Counted from the stretch's first letter, positions 17,443-26,297 are shown. The stretch is DNA of 64,000 bases from SH-MAG3 sp035461245 (GCA_035461245.1 DATHVP010000057.1:34811-98810), one strand, 5' to 3'. Program-made: numbers and translations. The notes: generated from the sequence alone by a model not told the origin.

Positions 17443-18914
17443 GGCGTTGCCTCCCTGGCCGCGACCAGCTCGCCCACGACAGCGCGCTCGTCAAACGACT
17501 GCTTTTCCGTTCCGATTATCTGGTATGTCTCGTGACCCTTGCCGGCCAGGAGTACGATGTCGTCCGGCTCCGCAAGCTCCAGCGCGTGCCGGATGGCAGC
17601 GCGGCGATCCTCGATACGGACATAGTCACCCGCCGTCATGCCCGTCACGATGTCGTCGATGATCTTTGCCGGATCTTCCGTGCGCGGGTTGTCCGATGTG
17701 ACAACGGCAACGTCCGACAGTCGCTGCGCGACCTCGCCCATGAGCGGACGCTTGCCACTGTCACGGTCGCCGCCCGCGCCGAACACCGTGATGATCCGGC
17801 CGGTCGTCAGCGGCCGCAGCGCGTCCAGCACTCGCTCCAGCGCATCCGGCGTGTGCGCGTAGTCGCGCAGCACCGCGCACGGCGTCGCGGCGATGCGCTC
17901 CAGGCGTCCTGGTACCTGCGGCACCGTGCCCAGTGCCGCCACTACCTCGCGCAGCGGGTAGTCCAGGGCCAGGCAGGCCGCCACAGCACCCAGTGCATTC
18001 TGAATGTTGAACGCACCGGGAAGGGGCAGGTGGGCCTCCAGCGACTCGGCCGCGGTGTGCAGCGTGAACGTCACGCCGGCAGCGTTGTAGCGAATGTCGG
18101 ATGCGCGGACGTCAGCTGCCCCCTGCACGGCGAAACTGAGGGAGCGCGGCGCCTCTGTCTCCAGCCCGCGCCACGCCGGGTCGTCGGCGTTTACCACCGC
18201 GCAGCCGTCCGGGCGCAGCAGCCGGACCAGCGAGCGCTTCGCTACGGCGTACGCCTCGACCGTCCCGTGATAATCCAGGTGGTCACGGGACAGGTTCGTG
18301 AACAGCGCGGCATCGAAACGCAGCGTGTGAACGCGGCCCTGGTCCAGTGCATGGGACGATACCTCCATGGCCAGGGTGCGCACTCCGCTGTCCACCAGCG
18401 TCCGCAGGGTGCGCGCGAGCTGGACGGGACCGGGGGTCGTCAGCGATTCGCTGCCGGGCAACACGCTGCCATCAGCCGCGATGGCGCCCAGCGTACCCAG
18501 TGACGCCGTCGGCGCGTGCTGCGACAGCAGGTGCCGGAGCACCCATACCGAGGTCGTCTTGCCGTTCGTGCCGGTGACGCCCACCAGGCGCAGGGAGTCC
18601 TGCGGATCCCCGAACACGACGCTCGCGGCCACCGCCGCACCGCGCCGGCCGTTGCGCACCACCAGCTGGGGCACTGACACCGTGTCCAGAGGGCGCTCCA
18701 CCAGCACGGCCGTGGCACCGCGGGTCGCCGCGTCACCGGTGAAACGGTGGCCGTCCTGCGCCGTCCCGCTCCAGGCGCAGAACAGGTCGCCGTGCTCTAC
18801 CGCCCTGCTGTCATCAGCTACGCCCCTCACCTGGGTGTCCGCGCCGACCTGCTCCAGCAGCAGGCCCTCCCGGCTCAGACGGTCCGCCAGTTCGGAGAGC
18901 ATCACCGTCCTCAT
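17439..18914 (-). CDS. murE: UDP-MurNAc-L-Ala-D-Glu--meso-diaminopimelate ligase MurE
   Basis: The 491-residue ligase has the N-domain VRGVADDSRAVEHGDLF, ATP-binding VTGTNGKT at 113-120, EVSSHALDQGR, and FTNLSRDHLDYH. The DNPR motif at 408-411 (TSDNPRTEDP) selects meso-diaminopimelate over lysine. This points to diderm-type A1-gamma peptidoglycan in the host. It is coupled by ATGA to ftsI upstream and by GTGA to murF downstream. Confidence 0.97.
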   Translation of the reverse strand: MRTVMLSELADRLSREGLLLEQVGADTQVRGVADDSRAVEHGDLFCAWSGTAQDGHRFTGDAATRGATAVLVERPLDTVSVPQLVVRNGRRGAAVAASVVFGDPQDSLRLVGVTGTNGKTTSVWVLRHLLSQHAPTASLGTLGAIAADGSVLPGSESLTTPGPVQLARTLRTLVDSGVRTLAMEVSSHALDQGRVHTLRFDAALFTNLSRDHLDYHGTVEAYAVAKRSLVRLLRPDGCAVVNADDPAWRGLETEAPRSLSFAVQGAADVRASDIRYNAAGVTFTLHTAAESLEAHLPLPGAFNIQNALGAVAACLALDYPLREVVAALGTVPQVPGRLERIAATPCAVLRDYAHTPDALERVLDALRPLTTGRIITVFGAGGDRDSGKRPLMGEVAQRLSDVAVVTSDNPRTEDPAKIIDDIVTGMTAGDYVRIEDRRAAIRHALELAEPDDIVLLAGKGHETYQIIGTEKQSFDERAVVGELVAAREATP

Positions 18915-20905
18915 GGCCGGGCCTCGCCGAAAACGCGGATCACGACGTCCTCCGCCACCACACCGCCGGCCTCCGGCAGCGTGCGGCTGATCCGGCCAGC
19001 TCCCTCCAGTCGGACGCGAAAGCCTGCTGCGTGCAGCCGGCGTACGCCGTCCCGCATGGGCATCCCGGTGACATCAGGCACCTCGGCGGAATCCGGGGGC
19101 ACAACCGGGCTCTCTGCGGCAGCGACAGCGTTGAGTTCCACCACGCGTGACGCTGTCGCCCACGTCGCCTGCCCCCCCGCCCCGTCAACACCACCAGGGG
19201 CAATGTTCAGCGGCCTGGCGATGACGGACCGGTCGATGGGTGCGCTGTGGGCAGCCAGCACCGCCTCCAGCATGGCGCGCGTCACCGGCGCGGCCGTGGA
19301 ACCGCCATAGTAGCCGCCCCCGGCGCCGTCGTACCGCGTGCGCGGCTCGTCCAGCTTCACGACGATGACGAGTTGCGGATCATCGGCCGGGAAGAAGCCA
19401 GCGAAGGAGGCGTAGTACGCCCCGACACGGTAGCCGCCACTGCCCGCGATGCGCACTGTGCCTGTCTTGCCCGCCACCGGGAATGCACCGACCGACGCGG
19501 CTCTGCCGGTACCTTCCTCCACGGCGCCGATGAGCACATCGCGCAACTGTGCGGCCACGTCGGCCGTCATCACCTGACGAACCACCCTGGGTGCATGACT
19601 TCTCTCCACACGGCCGTCGCGGGAACGCACCTCCCGTACCAGCCGCGGCTCCATGAGCAGCCCGCCGTTCGCCAGCGCGCCATACGCCATGGCCATCTGC
19701 AGCGGCGTCGCGGACATCTCGTAGCCGATGGCCAGGCTCGCTGACGACTGCCGCGACCACACATTCGGGCGTCGCAGCAGGCCGCCCGACTCCGACGGGT
19801 ACGAGACGCCTGTCGGCGAGCCAAACCCGAAATCGCGCAGGCCCAGATACTGTTCATGCCACGCCAGGCGCGTGGCTGCCTTGGCCAGCGCCACGTTCGA
19901 CGATTGCCGCAGCGCGTCGTCCAGCGTGATCCAGCCCAGTGGCTTGACGTCCGTCAGTACCCGGCCGTTCAGCGCGTACCGGCCCTCTTCGCCGTAGATG
20001 CTGTCCGTGAAGCGCGCCCGGTTCAGACGGAGCAGCGCCGCCACGGTGAACGGCTTGATGATGGAACCGGGCTCATAGGGCTCCGTGACCGCACGCCAGT
20101 TGCGCGCACGACCGGCGCCGGCCCGGCTCACGGCAGCCAGCACTTCACCCGTATTGGGATCCACCAGCAGGAGCTCGCCGCCCACGGCGTTCGTGCGTAC
20201 CAGCGCGTCGGCTAGCGCCTGCTCGGCGATCTCCTGCAGGTCGTAGTCAATCGTCAGGTAGAGGTCCCGGCCCGGCACCGGCTCCACCGCGCGGACCATG
20301 GCGCCGGGCAGCGGCCGACCCCGGGAATCACGCCGGACCACAGCCCGGCCCGGCAGGCCGCTGAGCACACTGTCGAACTCCAGCTCGAGTCCACCCTGCA
20401 CCACGCCGTCCAGGCGCACGGGGCCCAGCAGTTCCCGGGCGATGTCACCGTTGGGGTAGAACCGCTGGACCACCCGCTCGAAGTGGATGCCCTGCACGCC
20501 GTCCAGCGCCTCCCGCACCTCGGCGCCATAGCGCCCGGGCAGCGGGACCCACGCGCGGTCAGGGTCCACGTATCGTGCCGCCTGTTCCCGGCTGAAGCCG
20601 AGGTGCTGTCGCAGCAGCTCCTGCGCCCGAGCCGGGTCCCGTAGTTCACGCGGTGCCACGGCAATGCTGAAGACCTCGCGACTGGCCGCCAGCGGGATGC
20701 CGTCCCGGTCGTAGATGGTGCCGCGCGGTGCAGCCAGCGAGAGGGTGTCCCCCTGCTGGTTCTGCGCACGCATGCGATAGTGATCGCCCTCGAGTGCAGT
20801 GAGCTGGAAGGTGCGGACCGTGGACAGCAGCGCGCCCAGCAGCACGCCTACCAGCAGGACGCGGCGGCGCACTTCGGGCTTGCCGCCACTGCGACGCGCC
20901 GTCAT
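18911..20905 (-). CDS. ftsI: Septal transpeptidase FtsI/PBP3 with C-terminal PASTA domain
   Basis: The 664-residue class B PBP starts at ATG 20905. A single membrane anchor (about 15-33) is followed by the dimerisation domain beginning RGTIYDRDGIPLA. Transpeptidase motifs are SIIK at 281-284, SSN at 335-337 and KTG at 480-482. The C-terminus (about 605-660) reads PDVTGMPMRDGVRRLHAAGF, a PASTA domain, which the enterobacterial enzyme lacks. It cross-links septal peptidoglycan with FtsW. ATGA overlaps join it to ftsL and murE. Confidence 0.95.
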   Translation of the reverse strand: MTARRSGGKPEVRRRVLLVGVLLGALLSTVRTFQLTALEGDHYRMRAQNQQGDTLSLAAPRGTIYDRDGIPLAASREVFSIAVAPRELRDPARAQELLRQHLGFSREQAARYVDPDRAWVPLPGRYGAEVREALDGVQGIHFERVVQRFYPNGDIARELLGPVRLDGVVQGGLELEFDSVLSGLPGRAVVRRDSRGRPLPGAMVRAVEPVPGRDLYLTIDYDLQEIAEQALADALVRTNAVGGELLLVDPNTGEVLAAVSRAGAGRARNWRAVTEPYEPGSIIKPFTVAALLRLNRARFTDSIYGEEGRYALNGRVLTDVKPLGWITLDDALRQSSNVALAKAATRLAWHEQYLGLRDFGFGSPTGVSYPSESGGLLRRPNVWSRQSSASLAIGYEMSATPLQMAMAYGALANGGLLMEPRLVREVRSRDGRVERSHAPRVVRQVMTADVAAQLRDVLIGAVEEGTGRAASVGAFPVAGKTGTVRIAGSGGYRVGAYYASFAGFFPADDPQLVIVVKLDEPRTRYDGAGGGYYGGSTAAPVTRAMLEAVLAAHSAPIDRSVIARPLNIAPGGVDGAGGQATWATASRVVELNAVAAAESPVVPPDSAEVPDVTGMPMRDGVRRLHAAGFRVRLEGAGRISRTLPEAGGVVAEDVVIRVFGEARP

Positions 20906-21243
20906 CGCCGGCCTCCCGCGACGCGCACTGACCCGGCACCACCCGGCAGCGGCCACTCTACGTCCTCGGGCAACTGCAGGAACTGGATTTCGTCCGACCC
21001 CGGAGTCCGCAGACCGAGGCGCTGTGCCGCCACCGCGGCAATGCGCGACCTGCTCTCCAACCACTGGATCTCACGCTGAAGTTCGGATCGCTCCGCCTGC
21101 AGCACTACGCGCTCGCCCCGCACGGCGTCCAGGCCGCGCAGTTCCTCCAGCGCCCGGCTCTGCCGCCATACCACCAGCGCCAGCGACGAGAACAGCAGCG
21201 CGAAGGCAACGCTCATCCGGATGGCCCCGTTGCCCTTCCTCAT
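20902..21243 (-). CDS. ftsL: Cell division protein FtsL
   Basis: The product is 113 residues from ATG 21243. A short basic N-terminus (MRKGNGAIR) precedes one transmembrane helix (about 10-26), then a coiled coil with Leu/Ile heptads (about 28-68: RALEELRGLDAVRGERVVLQ onward). A periplasmic tail holds the LGLRTPGSDEI stretch. Topology, size and position between rsmH and ftsI identify FtsL, whose sequence is poorly conserved. It overlaps both neighbours by ATGA. FtsL bridges FtsQ/FtsB to the FtsWI synthase. Confidence 0.85.
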   Translation of the reverse strand: MRKGNGAIRMSVAFALLFSSLALVVWRQSRALEELRGLDAVRGERVVLQAERSELQREIQWLESRSRIAAVAAQRLGLRTPGSDEIQFLQLPEDVEWPLPGGAGSVRVAGGRR

Positions 21244-22166
21244 GCGGCCTTCCGCCACGCCCGCAGGCGTGCGCTGCGGGCACGGGGGTTCGCCGCCACT
21301 TCGGAGGCGCCTGCCATCACGGGCTTGCGCGTCAGGGTCTCCCCCAGGGCGATCCCACGGCACCGGCACACTGGCAACTCCGGCGGGCACACGCACGACC
21401 GGCTCCACTCCCGGAACGCGTCCTTGACCAGCCGATCCTCCAGTGAGTGATACGACAGCACCACGAACACGCCGCCTGCCGCGAGCGCCTCACGCAGGGC
21501 CACCAGGGCCCGTTCCAGTACGCCCAGCTCGTCGTTTACCGCGATGCGCAGTGCCTGGTAGATGCGAGCACGGTCCTGCACCGTGATGCGAGGACCGTAG
21601 AAGGATTCCAGCACGGCGTTCAGGTCGTCGCTGGTTTGAAATGGAGTCGCTCCGCGACGTCGCACCACCGCACGCGCCAGGCGCCGCGACCCGCGTTCTT
21701 CACCATACCGGTAGAAGATGTCCGCCAGCTCAGCCTCACCGAGTTCATTCAACAGGTCCGCCGCCGTCGCTGCCGACGTGGTTGCCGCCATCCGCATATC
21801 CAGCGGCGTACCCGCGCGGAACGAGAAGCCCCGACGTGTCTCGTCGATCTGGTGGGAGGAAACGCCCAGGTCCAGGAGTGCACCGGCAAGGGGCTCACGC
21901 AGCGATTCCGCGGCGTCCGCGAAGTTCGCCTGCACCAGCTCGAGCCGGTCGCCCCAACCTGCCAGCCGCCTTCCCGCCACTGCGAGCGCCTCCGTGTCCT
22001 GGTCCACTCCCATTACCGTCGACGTCGTCCCGGCTCTCAGTATCGCTTCCGAATGACCGCCTGCCCCCAGCGTGCCATCGAAGTACACGCCGCCCCGATC
22101 GGGCCGCAGGTACTGCAGCACCTCCGCCACCATGACGGCTTCGTGATAGCCGATGCCGTCGCTCAC
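21240..22166 (-). CDS. rsmH: 16S rRNA (cytosine1402-N4)-methyltransferase RsmH
   Basis: The 308-residue enzyme starts at GTG 22166, directly after the mraZ TAA. SAM-binding motif I is seen in VYFDGTLGAGGHSEAIL. Family motifs LLDLGVSSHQIDETRRGFSF, TPLDMRM and the C-terminal VLSYHSLEDRLVK are intact. It methylates N4 of C1402 in 16S rRNA, tuning decoding in the P site. The gene is the usual second member of the dcw cluster. Its translation is probably coupled to mraZ. Confidence 0.97.
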   Translation of the reverse strand: MSDGIGYHEAVMVAEVLQYLRPDRGGVYFDGTLGAGGHSEAILRAGTTSTVMGVDQDTEALAVAGRRLAGWGDRLELVQANFADAAESLREPLAGALLDLGVSSHQIDETRRGFSFRAGTPLDMRMAATTSAATAADLLNELGEAELADIFYRYGEERGSRRLARAVVRRRGATPFQTSDDLNAVLESFYGPRITVQDRARIYQALRIAVNDELGVLERALVALREALAAGGVFVVLSYHSLEDRLVKDAFREWSRSCVCPPELPVCRCRGIALGETLTRKPVMAGASEVAANPRARSARLRAWRKAA

Positions 22167-22622
22167 TTATCTGAAGATGTCAGCGGCAAACTTCCGGAAA
22201 TCCTGCGATGCGTCCTGCACGGCGCCCTCGAACTTCGCCGGATTCCAGATCTCCACCTTGTTGATGGCGCCCACCAGCAGCGCCTGACCGTCCAGCTCGG
22301 CCGCGGCCCGCAGCGTCGCGGGTATCAGGATCCGCCCCTGGCCGTCAGGCGTGACCTCCACGGCGTTCGACATCACACTCAGCACCCACATCCGCGCCGA
22401 TGGGTCCCGCATCATCTGCTCCATCCGGGACTCCACTTCCAGCCACGCCGCCTCCGGATACAGCGCCAGCGCCGGTGGGTACGCCTGCACCAGGACGAAG
22501 CGCTGATCCGTCGCCTCCCGACGATACTGCGCCGGCAGGCTCAGACGCCCCTTCTCGTCCAGCTGGTGCTGGAAGCTCCCCAGGAACTTCCCTCCCCTCA
22601 TCGGAGAGCGTGAACCCGCCAT
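22167..22622 (-). CDS. mraZ: Transcriptional regulator / division protein MraZ
   Basis: The product carries two AbrB-like SpoVT domains: FLGSFQHQLDEKGRLSLPAQ, then NAVEVTPDGQGRILIPATLR in the second half. MraZ binds GTGGG direct repeats in its own promoter and represses the dcw operon in several bacteria. Two starts compete. ATG 22622 (151 aa) has GAGGG a few bases upstream; ATG 22601 (144 aa) gives the more usual short N-terminus but lacks a Shine-Dalgarno. The first is used here. The matching operator is visible at 22651-22711, so autoregulation is a well-supported inference. Confidence 0.93.
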   Translation of the reverse strand: MAGSRSPMRGGKFLGSFQHQLDEKGRLSLPAQYRREATDQRFVLVQAYPPALALYPEAAWLEVESRMEQMMRDPSARMWVLSVMSNAVEVTPDGQGRILIPATLRAAAELDGQALLVGAINKVEIWNPAKFEGAVQDASQDFRKFAADIFR

Positions 22623-22650
22623 TGACCCTCGCGCCGTTGCTCGCGCCCTT

Positions 22651-22711
22651 TCCCACCATTCCACCCCACTCCATCCCACTGCGCCCCACCAAAGTACCCC
22701 TGCCATCCCAC
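22651..22711 (-). promoter_or_regulatory. MraZ operator: five GTGGG[G/A] direct repeats
   Basis: On the minus strand GTGGG[GA] occurs at 22706-22711, 22684-22689, 22674-22679, 22664-22669 and 22651-22656. Three copies have exact 10-bp periodicity, one helical turn; the others are 13 and 22 bp away. Known MraZ boxes are GTGGG repeats with 10-bp spacing. The outermost copy lies inside the promoter spacer. Confidence 0.8.
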
Positions 22712-22719
22712 CCGGTCAA
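22691..22719 (-). promoter_or_regulatory. Promoter of the mraZ (dcw) operon
   Basis: TTGACC (22714-22719), a 17-bp spacer and TACTTT (22691-22696) form a sigma70-like promoter. The start would fall near 22684, giving a leader of about 60 nt. MraZ boxes overlap the spacer and the initial transcribed region, so bound MraZ should occlude RNA polymerase. Confidence 0.75.
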
Positions 22720-22769
22720 TAGTGTTGTTTGGGCCGGTCCTTGCACTGCCGCCGGGCAACGGAGGAGCA

Positions 22770-23687
22770 ATGTTGAAGCGATTCGCACACGTGGTAGCGA
22801 AGCCGCCCCGAAGCAGGTCACAGCGGGAGGAGCTGGAGGGCGAGATAGCGGCCCTGCGGCAGGAAGGTCACGCCATATCGCTGCACTACGGCACCAGTAC
22901 GGGCGACGCGGCCCGTCTGGCCAGGGAAGCGAGCGAGGCGGGCGCAGAGCTGGTGATTGCCGCCGGCGGAGACGGTACGATTAACGAGGTCGTGAACGGG
23001 CTGGTGGAGGCGGGTGGCGGCGCTGCTCTTGGTGTGGTGCCACTCGGCACGGCCAACGACTTCGCCCGGGGCCTGGGGTTGCCGCGGGAACTGGCAGCAG
23101 CACTGCGGCTGGCCGTTGAGGGACGCCCACGCACGCTGGACGTAGCTCAGGTCAATGGCCACTGCTTCATCAACGTCTCCACTGGCGGCTTTGGCGCTGC
23201 TGCGACGCGAGCGGCGAACCGGACGGTGAAACGGCTGCTTGGACCGGTGGCGTACCTGGCCCGTGGCGCCCGGATGCTGGTGCGGTTCCAGCCGGCGCAC
23301 GGTGTGTTCGAGGCGGACGGGCGGCAGGTCTACTCGGGCAGGTTCGTGTTCTTCGCCGTCGGCAACGCCAGCAGAACGGGGGGCGGCACACCAGTGACGC
23401 CCCTGGCGGACCCCGGCGACGGGCGCCTGGACGTAGTCATTCTATGCGACGTCTCCCGCTTCCAGCTGCTGCGCATGCTGCCCCGTCTGCGGGCGGGCAC
23501 GCACATGAGGAATCCATACGTGCTGTACATGCGGGCTCACCAGGTGACGGTGACGCTGGGCGCACCGGCTCGGATCAACGCTGACGGCGAGGCCGTGGAG
23601 GGTCAGGAGTTCCGGTACTCAGTGCTGACGAACGGGCTGAACGTGGTGGGAGCCATGGATGAGGCGGACAAAGACCCGGACGATTGA
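22770..23687 (+). CDS. Diacylglycerol/lipid kinase family protein (YegS/BmrU type)
   Basis: From ATG 22770, with GGAGGAG just upstream, the product is 305 residues. The kinase signature GGDGTINEVVNGL lies near residue 72, followed by GVVPLGTANDFARGLGLP. The second domain includes NVSTGGFGAAA and an Asp/Glu-containing C-terminal strand (INADGEAVEGQEF). These enzymes phosphorylate diacylglycerol or related lipids at the membrane using ATP; the substrate cannot be read from sequence. It is transcribed divergently from mraZ, and its leader overlaps the mraZ promoter region, so MraZ could affect it. That link is inference. Confidence 0.9.
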   Translation: MLKRFAHVVAKPPRSRSQREELEGEIAALRQEGHAISLHYGTSTGDAARLAREASEAGAELVIAAGGDGTINEVVNGLVEAGGGAALGVVPLGTANDFARGLGLPRELAAALRLAVEGRPRTLDVAQVNGHCFINVSTGGFGAAATRAANRTVKRLLGPVAYLARGARMLVRFQPAHGVFEADGRQVYSGRFVFFAVGNASRTGGGTPVTPLADPGDGRLDVVILCDVSRFQLLRMLPRLRAGTHMRNPYVLYMRAHQVTVTLGAPARINADGEAVEGQEFRYSVLTNGLNVVGAMDEADKDPDD

Positions 23688-23732
23688 CGAGCGCGGCCTG
23701 TAGCACAGGGCACTCGCGGTTAATGGAGATGC

Positions 23733-23802
23733 GGTAAACACCGAACCGGGCCGCCCCCTGGGGGAACGACCCGGTCGGTCCTGCTCTTCGGGATGGAAGA
23801 GC
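23733..23802 (-). terminator. Double hairpin between the lipid kinase and TPR genes
   Basis: The larger stem pairs ACCGAACCGGG (23740-23750) with CCCGGTCGGT (23770-23779), with inner CCCCCTGGGGG; on the minus strand it runs into GTTTACC. A second hairpin (GCTCTTC 23783-23789 with GAAGAGC 23796-23802) lies nearer the TPR stop. Both genes converge here, so it may serve both strands. Confidence 0.6.
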
Positions 23803-23820
23803 GATGCTACTTCACTGGCA

Positions 23821-25548
23821 TTACCGGCCGGCGCGGATCAGCGCGTCGGCGATCTCCATGAACTGATCGATGTTGCCCAGCAGCTGCGTCCGGCTGGAGG
23901 CCTGCTGCTGATACGCCGTTGCTCCCTGCAGCAGCGTCCGGGCCTCCTCCAGCATCGGGCGTGCCCGACGGGCCGTAGCCGCGCTGGCGTTGTCCGTCAG
24001 CAGCGGGCGTGCCTGCTCGAACAGCGCGTAGCCGTGGAAGAAGTTGGCCATGGCCCGGGACAGGTCCGAGCGGCCGATCTCCCGCGCGGCGTTGAAGGCC
24101 GCAATGGCCTGGTCGTAGCGGCGCGCCTGCGAGTGCTGGTAGCCGGTCTGCGAGATCCGCTGCGAGATGTTCTCCACCACCTCAGGCGCAACTCCGCCCG
24201 CCCGGACTGTGGCCACGACATCCGAGATGCGCCCCGCCTCCAGCAGCATCACCGCCTTGCGGGCAGCCACGTTCGGCATGTCCGGGTTGATCTGCTGCGC
24301 CCGGTCGAACGCCTGGAGTGCCTCGTCCAGCCGCTCCGCCTTCGCCAGCGCGTCCGCGTAGACCATCCACGTCTGCGCATCGTCCGCGTTCCGCTGCGTG
24401 GCCATCTGGCCGTACCGCAGGGCCTCGTTCGTGTTGCCCAGCTGGCTGTGCGCCATCATCATGTTGCGATACACGGTCACGTCCAGCGAGTCGCCGCGCA
24501 CCTGAATGGCCGTGTCGTAATGACGGATCGCCGTCTCGAAGAAGCGCCGGGCTTCCTCCTGCGTGCCGTTGGCCGGCCCCGACGCCTCCGCACGACGCAG
24601 ACCCGCGTTCATGGCGAAGTGACCCGCGTATTCCACCATCATGCCGCTGGCCTCGCCGGCGTCGATGACACCTTCCAGCAGGCGCAATGCGCCGGCGGGG
24701 TCACCTGCGTTGGCCAGGTCCGTGGCGATCTTGAGGCGGACCTCTTCGCTGCCCGGGTTCAGCTCCAGGTACTGGGCAAAGTAGGCCTGCGACTCGTCCG
24801 ACCGTCCGAACTGCGCCGTCAGGATGCCGGCGTGCAGCATGGCGTCCTGGTTCATCGGATCGATCTCCAGGACCTGCTCGAACGCCGCCAGGGCCTCTTC
24901 CGGACGGTCCAGGTTTACCAGCGCAGAGCCCCGGCCATACAGGCCCGTGATGGAGCGGGGATTGAGCTGGACGGCCTCGTTACAGCGCGCCAGCGCCTGT
25001 TCCCAGTTCTGGCTCTCCAGGTCCTCGTTGCACGTCACGATCAGCGACAGCTGGCGCGTGTAGTTGCCGAACGACTGCACCACCTGCTGCGCCGCCTGCT
25101 GCGGGTTCTCCATAACGAAGGGCGGAACCTCGTAGCTGTCACCGCCGCCCACCGGGTAGAAGTCCGCCGTCACCTGTCCGGTCTGCTCGTTGACCGTGCC
25201 GCACAGGACCAGGCCAACGTCCACCTGCTGCGCCAGCTGGCGCCACTCGATGCAGCCCATCTCGTTCTGGTTCAGGCCGAACCGGCGAACCGCGTCACGA
25301 ATGGGACGGTCCTCCGCCGGCGCGTGCGTCACCATTTCGTTGATGTGGCGCTTCACGTCGCTGGCGATCCGCTCGCCAGTACGCGAGCGCGGATTGTCTT
25401 CCACCTGGAAGTTGGGAACGAGCACGCGCATGCGCGCGCTCTGCGCCTCGGCCGCCGTGCTGCCGACGACCAGCGCACCGGCCGCAAGGGTAAGTGCCGA
25501 TGCCAGCTTACGGGGGTTGAGCAAACGTGCCATCTCTCGGTTCTCCAT
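23821..25548 (-). CDS. Exported TPR repeat protein
   Basis: The 575-residue product begins with a signal peptide (LASALTLAAGALVVGSTAAEA, cleavage after AEA-Q). The next domain, of about 150 residues (MRVLVPNFQVEDNPR to TADFYPVGGGDSYEV), has the look of a periplasmic FlgO/CsgG-like nucleotide-free fold but is not assigned. Residues from about 165 to the end are TPR units (SQNWEQALARCNEAVQLNPR, EEALAAFEQVLEIDPMNQDA and further copies). ATG 25548 is the longest start; ATG 25533 has GGAG seven bases upstream and leaves a better signal peptide. No enzymatic motif is seen. It probably acts as a periplasmic scaffold. Confidence 0.8.
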   Translation of the reverse strand: MENREMARLLNPRKLASALTLAAGALVVGSTAAEAQSARMRVLVPNFQVEDNPRSRTGERIASDVKRHINEMVTHAPAEDRPIRDAVRRFGLNQNEMGCIEWRQLAQQVDVGLVLCGTVNEQTGQVTADFYPVGGGDSYEVPPFVMENPQQAAQQVVQSFGNYTRQLSLIVTCNEDLESQNWEQALARCNEAVQLNPRSITGLYGRGSALVNLDRPEEALAAFEQVLEIDPMNQDAMLHAGILTAQFGRSDESQAYFAQYLELNPGSEEVRLKIATDLANAGDPAGALRLLEGVIDAGEASGMMVEYAGHFAMNAGLRRAEASGPANGTQEEARRFFETAIRHYDTAIQVRGDSLDVTVYRNMMMAHSQLGNTNEALRYGQMATQRNADDAQTWMVYADALAKAERLDEALQAFDRAQQINPDMPNVAARKAVMLLEAGRISDVVATVRAGGVAPEVVENISQRISQTGYQHSQARRYDQAIAAFNAAREIGRSDLSRAMANFFHGYALFEQARPLLTDNASAATARRARPMLEEARTLLQGATAYQQQASSRTQLLGNIDQFMEIADALIRAGR

Positions 25549-25722
25549 CCCGAAGGAACCCTGTGCCGCCCGGGGCGAGCGGCATACGTATTAAATGAAA
25601 CACTGCCGACACCGGAAAGTTCGCCACCACAGCAGCTTGGCGAGTTCCGGTCAGCAGGTGGTACTCTGCGATCCCGAGAAAGTTTCGGTCAGAATCCGGC
25701 CAAAGTACCCGAACCACCGCGC

Positions 25723-25764
25723 GGGTGCAAGTATCGCACCCTTCAGGGAACACGCCTTGCACCC
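25723..25764 (+). promoter_or_regulatory. Alternative stem pair upstream of the 149-aa gene
   Basis: GGGTGCAAG (25723-25731) can pair with CTTGCACCC (25756-25764, 9 bp), or its first six bases can pair with GCACCC (25736-25741). The two folds exclude each other. The element lies in the 257-bp divergent gap 25549-25805, about 40 bp before ATG 25806. Apart from this and the Shine-Dalgarno, nothing else is clear in the gap. Confidence 0.35.
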
Positions 25765-25805
25765 TCCCCGCCAGCCGTGTTCACATTACCGGAGGATTCT
25801 GCCAG

Positions 25806-26255
25806 ATGAACAGCTCTCTCACCGAGCAGGCCCGCTGCCTTACCCACAGGGTCGCCAGTCTCACCGGCGACCCCGCCATGGAACGTCGCCATGAGGAACT
25901 CATGGAATGGGCCGAGGCCGAACTGGGCATGGATCGGGAGTACGCAGAACAGATGTACGCGCTGGCCGAGGAGGAACAGTTGCCACCAGTATACGCACTG
26001 CTGCTGGTGCATTGCGGGATCGGTGTACAGGAGCTGGAGGAGCCGGAGCAGGATGCGGACGAGGCCGCGCACCAGGCGGCACCGCCCGAGTGGGTCGAAA
26101 CAGAGCGGGTCGAGCTCGAGGACGTGGCCATGGAACGTCGGCTGCGGACGACGTTCCGTCGGTTTCGTGGTCAGATGGAATCGGCCGGCACACCGGCGGC
26201 GGCGGTGGCGGCGTTCCTGGCGGAGACGGACGTAGGCCCGGTGCGGCTGCGCTGA
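25806..26255 (+). CDS. Uncharacterised acidic helical protein, 149 aa
   Basis: The start at ATG 25806 follows GGAGG ten bases upstream. The product is acidic in the middle (EELEEPEQDADEAA) and appears helical throughout, with no signal peptide or membrane segment. Nothing matches a family I recognise. The C-terminal third is basic (RRLRTTFRRFRGQ) and then hydrophobic/acidic. It is convergent with the small membrane protein gene at 26298. Codon use resembles the neighbours, so it is probably a real gene. Confidence 0.6.
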   Translation: MNSSLTEQARCLTHRVASLTGDPAMERRHEELMEWAEAELGMDREYAEQMYALAEEEQLPPVYALLLVHCGIGVQELEEPEQDADEAAHQAAPPEWVETERVELEDVAMERRLRTTFRRFRGQMESAGTPAAAVAAFLAETDVGPVRLR

Positions 26256-26297
26256 TGGAGCGGGGTCCGGCAGCGCCCTTACCGCACTGAGGCCTGG

